In this document: positions 8,464 through 15,500 of the stretch, one piece after another | Numbering within the stretch: the first letter of the stretch is position 1 | Layout: each line of letters begins with the position of its first letter | Assembly (NCBI RefSeq): GCF_000737325.1 | Contig: NZ_CP011125.1 | Location: 5,952,001 to 6,016,000 of the forward strand | Length of the DNA: 64,000 nucleotides | Direction of reading: 5' to 3' | Source: Sandaracinus amylolyticus | GTDB taxonomy: Bacteria > Myxococcota_A > Polyangia > Polyangiales > Sandaracinaceae | The notes under the pieces: model-generated | The model's database searches: none | Seen by the model: only the letters and a program-made list of their open reading frames with translations | Told to the model about the DNA's origin: nothing | Position numbers and translations under genes: made by a program

Positions 8464-9384
8464 TTGCGACGCGCGGTCGCCGGGTCCAGCATCGTGATCG
8501 TGGAGTGGGTGCTGCTGTTCGTGCTCTGGGCTCCCGTCGTCGGCGCGCTCATGCTGCGCGCCGCGATCCACGACCCCGACCGGAGCGCGCAGGCTCTCGC
8601 CGCGTACGTGCGCGCGGCGATCTTCCTGCACGCGCTCGCGCTGCCGCCGATGCTCGTCTCGTACGGCGTCGCGCTGCTGGTGCTCGCGGGGTTCGACGCG
8701 GCGCTCTTGTTGATGGTCTGGGCCGCACGTCGTGACGAGCAGCGGCTCGAGCACGTGCTCGACGCGATGCGCGATCCCGCGCGGCGCGACGACGGCGTGC
8801 GCGACGCGCGCGAGTGGCTCGGCGTGCTGGAAGCACGTCGCGGCGCGAGCGCGCTGCGCGTCGATCACACGCTCGCGATCGCGCGCGCGCTCGACGCGAT
8901 GGGCCGCACGCGCGAGGCGGAGCAGGCGCTCGAGCGACTGCCGCGCACGCTGCTCGCGCCTCGCGAGGCCGCGCGCATCTCGCTGGCCCTCGCACTGCTC
9001 GCGATCGAGCGCGGCGAGATGGCGCGCGCACGAGAGTTCACGGCCCGTGCCCTCGGCCGTGCACCGCTCGGCGCGCCCGAGGTCTCGACGGCGCGCGCGG
9101 TCTGGGCGCTGCTCGACGCGGTCGACGGCCACACGCGACGTGCGCTGATCGGCATCAGCCGGATCACCGGCGTGCTCGCGAGCCCGCTCGATCGCGCGAT
9201 GATCGCGCTCGCCCGCGCGCACGTCCTCGCGGGCCGAGGCGAGCCCCACGGCGCGAGGGCGCTGCTGCGCGAGCTCGACGCCGAGGCGCGCGCGCGCGCC
9301 GAGCGTCTCGCCGCGTCGTGTCCGGGCCCCGCATCGCCGCTCGTGCACGGCCTCGAGCATCCGCTCGAGTCACCCTACCGCTGA
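8464..9384 (+). CDS. Two-TM membrane protein with a helical TPR-like C-terminal domain
   Basis: About 306 residues. Two hydrophobic segments lie at the N-terminus (VLLFVLWAPVVGALML, then VSYGVALLVLAGFDAALLLM). The rest is Ala/Arg/Leu-rich helical sequence with pairs such as ARALDAMGRTREAEQALERL that look like TPR units. The domain probably faces the cytoplasm and scaffolds a partner. The start is uncertain: TTG at 8464 has GAGG 4 nt upstream, and GTG codons at 8494 and 8500 are alternatives. The frame is open further upstream, but that part overlaps the divergent monooxygenase gene. A strong terminator follows. I do not recognise a family. Confidence 0.65.
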   Translation: MRRAVAGSSIVIVEWVLLFVLWAPVVGALMLRAAIHDPDRSAQALAAYVRAAIFLHALALPPMLVSYGVALLVLAGFDAALLLMVWAARRDEQRLEHVLDAMRDPARRDDGVRDAREWLGVLEARRGASALRVDHTLAIARALDAMGRTREAEQALERLPRTLLAPREAARISLALALLAIERGEMARAREFTARALGRAPLGAPEVSTARAVWALLDAVDGHTRRALIGISRITGVLASPLDRAMIALARAHVLAGRGEPHGARALLRELDAEARARAERLAASCPGPASPLVHGLEHPLESPYR

Positions 9385-9408
9385 CGCGCGAGAGAGCGAA
9401 GACGAGGA

Positions 9409-9441
9409 AGCCCCGTCGATCGGCGATCGACGGGGCTCTTT
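9409..9441 (+). terminator. Rho-independent terminator after the TPR-like gene
   Basis: A perfect 13-bp stem, AGCCCCGTCGATC with its complement, closes a GGC loop and is followed by CTTTC. It lies 25 bp after the TGA. This is the most canonical terminator in the window. Confidence 0.85.
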
Positions 9442-9504
9442 CGAGTGGCCGTGTCGCGAGAAGCGCAAGCGGGTGGGGGCCCGCGCGCAGCTCGGCGGTC
9501 GACA

Positions 9505-9523
9505 GGGGGGCGCGCAGCCCCCC
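9505..9523 (-). terminator. G/C hairpin downstream of the cytochrome lipoprotein gene
   Basis: Read on the minus strand, GGGGGG pairs with CCCCCC across a CTGCGCG loop, starting 9 bp after the stop codon and followed by TGT. It is a plausible weak terminator facing the convergent one at 9409-9441. Confidence 0.55.
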
Positions 9524-9531
9524 GGGGAAGC

Positions 9532-9894
9532 TCAGTCCACCGCGCCGATCGTGTTCAGGTACGCGATGACCGCTTCCATGTCGTCGGCGCTCAGGCGGTG
9601 CTCGGGGATCGCGGCCATCTGGCCCGAGCCCTCGCGGATCTGACGCCGCATGCGCTCCGGCGTCCAGTGGATGTTCTCGAGCCGCGGCGCCTCGCCCTCG
9701 TGGCAGCCGGCGCAGCGCGACTGGTACTTCTCCTGACCGAGCGCGACGTCGGTCGATGTGACGCCGCCGGCGTACTCGCCGCCCGCCGTCGCCTCGCCAC
9801 CGCCCGCTTCCTCGCCGCCGGCCGCAGCGCCACCGCCGCCACCGCCGCAGCCCACCGCGAGCACGAGTCCCATCACCGTCATCAGTCTGCGCAT
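9532..9894 (-). CDS. Small c-type cytochrome lipoprotein
   Basis: 120 residues from the ATG ending at 9894, preceded by GGAGG 4 nt upstream. The signal peptide ends in a lipobox (LAVGC) followed by a run of Gly and a Gly/Ala/Glu linker. One haem site, CAGCH, lies at about residue 70. The axial Met is probably in SGQMAAIPEHRLS, and the last helix MEAVIAYLNTIG is typical of class I cytochrome c (COG2010-like). It is a membrane-anchored periplasmic electron carrier; the partner oxidase or dehydrogenase is not nearby. Confidence 0.9.
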   Translation of the reverse strand: MRRLMTVMGLVLAVGCGGGGGGAAAGGEEAGGGEATAGGEYAGGVTSTDVALGQEKYQSRCAGCHEGEAPRLENIHWTPERMRRQIREGSGQMAAIPEHRLSADDMEAVIAYLNTIGAVD

Positions 9895-10006
9895 TCGCCC
9901 TCCGTGGATCGCGGCCAGCGTAGACGATCCGCACGCTCGGATCCAAAGGCGAACCACGGGTTTTTCGGAGCATCGACGAAGAGCGCGGAGCGCTCCGTGC
10001 GCCTCG

Positions 10007-10723
10007 TCAGCGAGGGCGCGTCGCATCGCGCAGGAAGCGATCGCTCAGCACCTCGTCGCCGTCCTCCTCGAGGCCGAGGTCGTGCGAGAGATCGCGCGGC
10101 TCCTCCCGCACCCGATCGCGATCACGATCCCGCCGCCGACGGACCGGCTGCGCGACCTCGACGGCAGGCGACGGCGCGGCCTCGACGATCTCCGCCGCGG
10201 CGCTCGGCTCGACCTGCGGCTCGGGCTCCGGCGCCGCGACCACGACGCGCTCCACGATCGTCGGCGGCGCGCTCGGCGGTGGCGCGCTCGCCTGGACGAC
10301 GAGCACGCCCGCGAGCGCCGCGGCGACGACGCTCGAGAGCCCGAACGCGAGCGCCCACGGTCCGCGGCGCGAGGCCGGCGACGACTCCGCGCTCGCGATG
10401 CGCGCCTCGAGCTCGCCGCGCATCGCCTCGCGCTCCGACTGCACCGCCGCGATCTGCGCGCGCAGCGTGTCGAGCGATCGATCACGCGCGGCCTCGGCCT
10501 CGACGCGCAGCCGCGCCTCGACCTCGATGCGCACCCGCTCGCGCGCTCGCTCCGCCTCCGCGGCCTCGCGCGCCTCGATCTCGCGGCGCGCGGCAGCGGC
10601 AGCGTTCGCCTCCTCGGCGCGACGTCGCTCGTCCGCCTCGCGACGCTGCGCCTCGAGGCGCTCCGACTCGAGCTGTCGGAGCTCCGAGAGGGCCACCATC
10701 ACGCTGTTCTCGCTCGTCGCCAT
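10007..10723 (-). CDS. Coiled-coil membrane protein with acidic/basic C-terminal tail
   Basis: 238 residues from the ATG ending at 10723, which has GGAGG 6 nt upstream. Residues 15-110 are a long charged coiled coil (RQLESERLEAQRREADERRR and similar). One TM helix follows at about 122-143 (ALAFGLSSVVAAALAGVLVV). After it come a Pro/Ala/Glu-rich segment and a tail RRRRDRDRDRVREE. The topology would put the coiled coil in the cytoplasm and the tail outside. No family is recognised. It lies just downstream of the signalling operon on the same strand, 140 bp from it, but no shared transcript is evident. Confidence 0.75.
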   Translation of the reverse strand: MATSENSVMVALSELRQLESERLEAQRREADERRRAEEANAAAAARREIEAREAAEAERARERVRIEVEARLRVEAEAARDRSLDTLRAQIAAVQSEREAMRGELEARIASAESSPASRRGPWALAFGLSSVVAAALAGVLVVQASAPPPSAPPTIVERVVVAAPEPEPQVEPSAAAEIVEAAPSPAVEVAQPVRRRRDRDRDRVREEPRDLSHDLGLEEDGDEVLSDRFLRDATRPR

Positions 10724-10862
10724 CGCCGCCTCCCGCGCCGTGCCGCAGCACGCGCTCTGGCGGACCTCTTCAGCAGCCTCCGAGCCATCGCGACAACCGC
10801 GAGATTTCCTGCGATTCGCGCCCGACCGAGCCAACGACTCTATGAATCGCAGAGCGATGATT

Positions 10863-12563
10863 CTACGATTTGCGACCGCGCCCGACGGGCTTCCGCGCCC
10901 GGAGCCCGAGCTGGTTGAAGCGCAGCCGCACCCGCCGCGCGCCGCTCGGATCGCGACCCGCGAGCAGCCGCTTGGCCATCGCGTCGAAGTCGCCCTTCGT
11001 CTCCACGAAGAGCCGCTCGTAGAGCTGCGCCTCGAGGCTCCGCGCGACCTCGTGCAGCGTCGCGCCGGGGCGCACGTCGAAGGCCGCGGCCACGCGAGGT
11101 CCCTTCCCGCTCGGCGTCTCGTCGGGCGCGAGCGCGCCGAGCAGCTCGCGGATCAGCTTCGCGGGGATCGGGATCGTGCGCGCCGGCTCGCCGCTCGCGC
11201 CGCGTCCTTCGCGCGCGGCCTCGAGCGCGTCGGAGAGCGCGAACACGACCGCGCTCGCGACCAGCAGCTCGAGCTCGCGCACGTTCCCCGGCCACGCATG
11301 CCGCATCAGCTCGTCGAGGCTCGAGCGCGCGAGCACGAACCCCACGCCGCGCGACGGCGGCCTCGGCGCCGCGCGACGCGCGATCTGGAGCTCGGCGTGC
11401 GGCGCCCCGCGGATCCCGGCGACCTCCATGTACTCCGCGAGCAGCGCGCGATCGGCGCCCGCCGCGAGCTTGCGACGCACGAAGACGTGCGCGAGCTCCT
11501 CGAGATCCTCGAGCCGCTCGCGCAGCGGCGGCACCACGAGGCGCGCCGCGGGGTTCAGGCGCGCGTAGAGATCGGCGCGGAACGCGCCGCTCGTCACCTT
11601 CGCGCGCAGGTCCGCGTTCGTCGCCGCGATCAGCTTCACGTCGACCGCGCGTGGCGCGGTCTCACCGAGCCGCGTGATGCGTCCGTCCTGCAGCGCGAGG
11701 AGCAACATGCGCTGCGCCTCGGGCGGCAGGTTCCCGATCTCGTCGAGGAAGAGCGTGCCGCCGCTCGCCTCCTCGAAGCGACCGCGACGATCGACCGCGC
11801 CGCTGAACGCACCGCGTGTCGTGCCGAAGAGCTCCGACGCGATCAGCGTCTCGGGGATCGCCGCGAGGTCGACCGCGACGAAGGGCCCCGTGCGCCGCGT
11901 CGCAGGATGGATGACGCGCTCCGCGAGCGCGCTCTTGCCGGTGCCGGTCTCGCCGAGGATCAACATCGGCAGCGACGTGCGCGCGAGGGCGAGCGCATCG
12001 CGGCGCAGGCGCGCCATCGTCGCGGCGCCGCCCCACGTGTACCCGCCCGCTTCCGGCGAGTCGCGACGTCGCGCGAGCACGCGCTCCACGAGCAGCGAGA
12101 GAGCGCGCGCGTCGTACGCCGCTTCTCCCGCGAGCGTCGCGAACTCGTCGACCGAGAGCGCCTCCGCCGCGTCCTCGAACGCGATCTCCTCCTCCGACGT
12201 CATCAGCACGACGGGCAGCTCGCCGCGCGCGCGCCGCAGGTGCGCGAGGATGTCGATGCCCTGGAGGCGCCGCCGACGCTCGAGGTCCGGCTCGTCGGAC
12301 GGGAGCAAGCGTTCCTCGGGCACGTCGAACGCGACGTCGAGCAGCACGACGTCGACGTCGCGGTGTCGCGCGAGCGCTTCCTCGGCCTCGCGCGCGTCGT
12401 GCGCGTGCGTCAGCGTGCACCCGGTGCGACGCGCGCAGTCCCAGCAAGGCCCGGGCTGATCGCAGCGCGTCGCGTAGTCGTAGTCGCGCAAGAGCGCGTG
12501 GGCGAGCTCGACGTAACGATCCCCGTCGTCGATGACGAGCAGCTTGGGGCGGGTGGCGCTCAT
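10863..12563 (-). CDS. Sigma-54 activator (NtrC-type) with Cys4-insertion receiver and GAFSGA loop
   Basis: 566 residues. The receiver domain (1-165) has the acidic pair at Asp12/Asp13 and phosphoacceptor Asp76 in VVLLDVAFD. It carries two insertions: Cys34, 40, 43 and 49 (C-x5-C-x2-C-x5-C) after the first helix, and a charged loop at 80-100. The AAA+ domain has Walker A GETGTGKS (204-211), Walker B TLFLDE and a sigma-54 contact loop GAFSGA at 251-256, in place of the usual GAFTGA. The C-terminal LFVETKGDFDAMAKRL...RFNQLGL resembles a Fis-type helix-turn-helix. Its ATG overlaps the upstream stop (ATGA). The cysteines suggest metal or redox input, which is inference. Confidence 0.9.
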   Translation of the reverse strand: MSATRPKLLVIDDGDRYVELAHALLRDYDYATRCDQPGPCWDCARRTGCTLTHAHDAREAEEALARHRDVDVVLLDVAFDVPEERLLPSDEPDLERRRRLQGIDILAHLRRARGELPVVLMTSEEEIAFEDAAEALSVDEFATLAGEAAYDARALSLLVERVLARRRDSPEAGGYTWGGAATMARLRRDALALARTSLPMLILGETGTGKSALAERVIHPATRRTGPFVAVDLAAIPETLIASELFGTTRGAFSGAVDRRGRFEEASGGTLFLDEIGNLPPEAQRMLLLALQDGRITRLGETAPRAVDVKLIAATNADLRAKVTSGAFRADLYARLNPAARLVVPPLRERLEDLEELAHVFVRRKLAAGADRALLAEYMEVAGIRGAPHAELQIARRAAPRPPSRGVGFVLARSSLDELMRHAWPGNVRELELLVASAVVFALSDALEAAREGRGASGEPARTIPIPAKLIRELLGALAPDETPSGKGPRVAAAFDVRPGATLHEVARSLEAQLYERLFVETKGDFDAMAKRLLAGRDPSGARRVRLRFNQLGLRARKPVGRGRKS

Positions 12564-12925
12564 GACGTCCGTTCGCGCGCGATCGCGCGCAGCGTCTCCT
12601 CGATCGCGCGCGCGTCGCGGGCGATCGCGCTCAGCGCAGCCGCGTCCCCGGCGCGCGCGTCGGCCTCGCGCGCGTCGATCGCACGAAGGCGCGTGCGCAC
12701 GTCGTCGAGCCGCGCGTCGGGCGCGATCGCCGCGAGCGGCCGCGCGAGCTCCTCGAAGCGCGCCGATGCACGCGCCCCGCGGTACGTCTCGTACACGTCG
12801 CGCAACAACATCGACGCGAAGAGCCCGTCGATCATCTGCCCGTCGCGAAGGTTGCGCGCGGTGCGCGCGACGTACTTGCCGACGTCGTGCAGCAGCGTCG
12901 CGGCGAGCCGTCGCGCCTCGCTCAT
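12560..12925 (-). CDS. Small helical protein with HDVGKY motif (HPt-like or HD-like), in phosphorelay operon
   Basis: 121 residues, starting at the ATG that overlaps the upstream receiver gene's stop. The sequence is nearly all helical. The only striking motif is LLHDVGKYVARTARNL at residues 11-26. Two readings are possible. It may be a short HD-type fragment, since HDxGK is seen in HD-GYP and HDOD proteins, but no further metal ligands are present. Or it may be a histidine-phosphotransfer or DHp-like helix with His14 as acceptor. Its place between two receiver genes and after a histidine kinase favours a phosphotransfer role, but this is inference. Confidence 0.7.
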   Translation of the reverse strand: MSEARRLAATLLHDVGKYVARTARNLRDGQMIDGLFASMLLRDVYETYRGARASARFEELARPLAAIAPDARLDDVRTRLRAIDAREADARAGDAAALSAIARDARAIEETLRAIARERTS

Positions 12926-13359
12926 CGCGCGACTCCGAGCGCCTCGCGGATCGCCGCCGCGTCGAAGCCGGGCACCGCGCGCACGTCGCCGTAGAGACGA
13001 CGCAGGTTCGCGAGCCGCTGCGCCGGGAAGTCGTGCACGAAGAGCGCGGGCTGCGCGTGACCGGCGCGTCGCAGCTCCGCGAGCACCAGCGTGCCCTGCT
13101 GATCCTTCAGCCACCGCAGCGCACGCGCGCGATCACCGCCGAACAGGCGGCGCGCCGTGTCCTCGAGATCGCCGACGAGCGCCTCCTGCGGCGCGCGCTC
13201 GAACCGCAGATCGACGAGGAACGCGTCGAAGCGCGTCTCCGCCGCGCGCGACAGCGCTTCGGACGCGGAGTGCGCCGCCGCGATATCGCACGCATCGGCC
13301 AGGAAGAGCCGCGCGAACTCCTCGTACTCCTGCCCGTCTTCGATCAGCAGGATCTTCAC
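12922..13359 (-). CDS. Divergent stand-alone receiver (pseudo-receiver-like) protein
   Basis: 145 residues. It begins MKILLIEDGQEYEEF, with the acidic pair Glu7/Asp8, and has Asp50 in FLVDLRF as the likely phosphoacceptor. A segment of about 40 residues (rich in Glu, Arg and Leu) is inserted after it. The usual Thr/Ser after beta-4 is in LFVHDFP, so His takes that place. The conserved Lys of KPF is replaced in RAVPGF. These changes imply that phosphorylation-coupled switching is altered or lost. Both ends overlap neighbours by four bases (ATGA), so it is translationally coupled in the operon. Confidence 0.85.
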   Translation of the reverse strand: MKILLIEDGQEYEEFARLFLADACDIAAAHSASEALSRAAETRFDAFLVDLRFERAPQEALVGDLEDTARRLFGGDRARALRWLKDQQGTLVLAELRRAGHAQPALFVHDFPAQRLANLRRLYGDVRAVPGFDAAAIREALGVAR

Positions 13360-14915
13360 GCGGCCTCCGCGCGCGACGAGGGCTCGTCGTACACACGAAA
13401 GAAGCGCAGCGCGACCGCCTTCGACCAGCCCGTCTCACCCGGCTCGACCACGATCGCGCCATCGTATCGGCTCAGCGCCGCGGTCACGAGCCCGAGCCCG
13501 CTGCCCACGCGTCGCTCGTAGATCGCCTCGGTCGTCAGCGCGTCGGGGCTCGTGTCGTGCACCCGCACCACGACGTTCTCCTCGCCCGTCGGCTCGAGCT
13601 CGGTGCGCACGTCGAGCCGGATGCGACGCGGCGCATCGCTCCGACCCACCGCGAGGATCGCGTTGCGCACCACGTTCTTCAGCACGAGCACGAGATCGAC
13701 CCGGAACACCTCGATCGCCGGCGCGGGATCGGGCGCTTCGATCGCGAGTGCGTCGAGCGCCACGCGCGACGGCGCGTACTCCTTGCGCACCTCGTCGACG
13801 ACGTCTCGCAACAACCCTGCGTCGACCTTCGTGCGCACCAGCTTCGCGACGAGCGTGGCGAGCCGCCGATCGAGCGCGCGCAGCTCCTCGTGCGCGCGGC
13901 GCAGCTTCGCCATCGCCCTCGCATCGCCCGCGCGCAGCGCGCCCTCCAGCTTCGCGATCGCGACGATCGCCTTACCGGCGCGCGCGAATTCGCGATCGCG
14001 CCGATGCAGATCGAGCTCCGGCCCGAGCGCTCGCTCGAACGCGCGCAGGTGCCCGTCCCACGCATCGCGCAGCGGCTCGCCGCCGAAGAGCCGACCGCTC
14101 ACGAACTCGCGCTGCGGCACGCTCGCGCGCCCCTCCGCGAGCGCCTCCACCGCGCTCGCGACCGCGCCGATGCGATGCTTGAGCAGCTCGTGCCGCAGGC
14201 CCGACACGAGGTACGCGATCGCCGGATGCAGCTCGGGGCGCGACGACGCGAGCTCTTCGAGCGACCGCATCCGACGGCTCGGCCGCAGCACCAGGAGCAC
14301 GAGCGCGATCAGCGCGAGCACCAGCGACGTGAGCGCGAGCCACGACGCGGCATCCGCGCCGCTCGTCGTGCTCGTCGCTTGCGGCTCGGGCCCCAGCGCG
14401 TCGAGCCAGGCCGCGGCCTCTGGGTCGAGCTGCTCGAGCTCGCGGCGCGCGATCGCCGCGTCGGGATCGTCGGGCACGAGCAGCAAGAACTTCCGGTACG
14501 TGAACGCCGCGCGGATGAAGAGGTGCGGGTTCTCGGGGTCCAGATCGGCGCGCCGCCGGAACGCGCGCGCGAGCGGAAGGTTCAGCCGCGGATCCATCGG
14601 CGCGAGCAAGAGCGCGTCCTCGAACGATCGCCGCGCGTCGGGATCGCCCTCGTCGACGCGCGCGATCCCCTCGCGATAGAGCGCGTCCGCCTCGGCGAGC
14701 AGTCGGTGCGCCTCGCGTCCCTCGGGCGTCGCCCGATCGATCGCGTCCCACGCGCGCCACGCGTCGGGATCGCGCTGCGTGTGCCATCGCTCTTGCGCGT
14801 CGGACCACGCGCGCGGGGCGTCACGCCACGTCTGTCGATCGCACGCGACCATCCCCATGATGGCGACGAGCACGAGAGACGCGGCGCGCGAGCGCATCGC
14901 CGATCGAGAGTGCAT
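13356..14915 (-). CDS. Membrane-bound sensor histidine kinase with lipoprotein-like N-terminus
   Basis: 519 residues. Residues 1-25 form a signal sequence ending in a Cys (AIMGMVAC), so the N-terminus may be lipidated. Residues 30-175 are TPR-like helices outside the membrane (EADALYREGIARVDEGDPDA and following). One TM helix lies at 190-209. The kinase core has His241 in SGLRHELLKH, an N-box VLKNVVRNAI and a G-box VGSGLGL; the D-box is degenerate (VHDTSPDAL). The phosphorylated partner is probably the receiver encoded next. ATG codons at 14915 and 14897 are both possible starts. First gene of a four-gene operon. Confidence 0.88.
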   Translation of the reverse strand: MHSRSAMRSRAASLVLVAIMGMVACDRQTWRDAPRAWSDAQERWHTQRDPDAWRAWDAIDRATPEGREAHRLLAEADALYREGIARVDEGDPDARRSFEDALLLAPMDPRLNLPLARAFRRRADLDPENPHLFIRAAFTYRKFLLLVPDDPDAAIARRELEQLDPEAAAWLDALGPEPQATSTTSGADAASWLALTSLVLALIALVLLVLRPSRRMRSLEELASSRPELHPAIAYLVSGLRHELLKHRIGAVASAVEALAEGRASVPQREFVSGRLFGGEPLRDAWDGHLRAFERALGPELDLHRRDREFARAGKAIVAIAKLEGALRAGDARAMAKLRRAHEELRALDRRLATLVAKLVRTKVDAGLLRDVVDEVRKEYAPSRVALDALAIEAPDPAPAIEVFRVDLVLVLKNVVRNAILAVGRSDAPRRIRLDVRTELEPTGEENVVVRVHDTSPDALTTEAIYERRVGSGLGLVTAALSRYDGAIVVEPGETGWSKAVALRFFRVYDEPSSRAEAA

Positions 14916-14923
14916 CAGCGTGT

Positions 14924-14942
14924 GATCGCTTGGGAAGCGATC
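14924..14942. promoter_or_regulatory. Inverted repeat in the shared divergent promoter region
   Basis: GATCGCTT and AAGCGATC flank a GGG spacer, 9 bp upstream of the histidine kinase ATG and 20 bp from the -35 hexamer of the divergent response regulator. The position suits an operator controlling both directions. Confidence 0.45.
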
Positions 14943-14961
14943 GAGCGTGAGCGAAGGGCGA

Positions 14962-14991
14962 TTGAATTTTGCGCCCTCATGTTGCTAGGCT
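14962..14991 (+). promoter_or_regulatory. Candidate sigma-70-type promoter for the single-domain response regulator
   Basis: TTGAAT (14962-14967) and TAGGCT (14986-14991) are 18 bp apart. The local stretch is unusually AT-rich for this genome. The coding start is 37 nt further on. Confidence 0.5.
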
Positions 14992-15027
14992 GCCCCTCTG
15001 CCCGGGGGGGCGGGAGTGGGGGGTAAA

Positions 15028-15441
15028 ATGGACATGGCGAGCATCTCGACCGAGAAGCCCGCTCGGCAGGGGCGCCGTCGGCGTCTCCTGATCGTCGACG
15101 ACGAGCCGCACCTCGCGCGGACGCTTCAGATCCTGCTCGGCGACGAGCACGACGTGGACGTGGTCACGTCGGGATCCGCAGCACGCGAGCGGCTCGAGCG
15201 CGACGCGAGCTTCGATGCGATCCTCTGCGACCTCGCGATGCGCGACGTCTCGGGGATGGACCTTCACGACTGGCTCTCGGGCACCCTGCCCGACGTCGCC
15301 GCCCGCATGATCTTCATGACGGGCGGGGCGTACACGCCGGAGGCGCGCGCGTTCCTCGATCGCGTGCCCAACCCGCGCGTGGAGAAGCCGTTCCGCCTCG
15401 AGGAGCTGCAAGCGCTCGTGCGAGACGTCGCCGAGAGCTGA
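15028..15441 (+). CDS. Single-domain response regulator
   Basis: 137 residues from the ATG at 15028, which has GGAGTGGGGGG ending 4 nt upstream; a GTG 12 nt earlier is less likely. All receiver residues are present: Asp24/Asp25, phosphoacceptor Asp68 in ILCDLAMRD, Thr98 in FMTGG and Lys120 in VEKPF. There is no output domain. It closely resembles the receiver domains found at the C-terminus of hybrid kinases. It is divergent from the histidine kinase operon and shares its regulatory region. It may serve as the competent receiver that the operon's own degenerate receiver is not. Confidence 0.92.
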   Translation: MDMASISTEKPARQGRRRRLLIVDDEPHLARTLQILLGDEHDVDVVTSGSAARERLERDASFDAILCDLAMRDVSGMDLHDWLSGTLPDVAARMIFMTGGAYTPEARAFLDRVPNPRVEKPFRLEELQALVRDVAES

Positions 15442-15464
15442 GCTCCGATGCGGCTCGATCGGTA

Positions 15465-15493
15465 GCGCGCCCGGCCGACGTCGCCGGGCGCGC
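15465..15493. terminator. Bidirectional hairpin between convergent response regulator and mutS2
   Basis: GCGCGCCCGGC pairs perfectly with its complement around a CGACGTC loop (11-bp stem). It lies 23 bp after one stop and 7 bp after the other. No T-tract follows. Confidence 0.6.
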
Positions 15494-15500
15494 GCTCGGG

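Noticed and set aside
10398-15026. A 1542-residue plus-strand frame across the signalling operon
   Set aside because: The minus-strand genes there have full domain sets and overlapping start/stop codons. The plus frame is Arg/Ala-rich with no recognisable domain.
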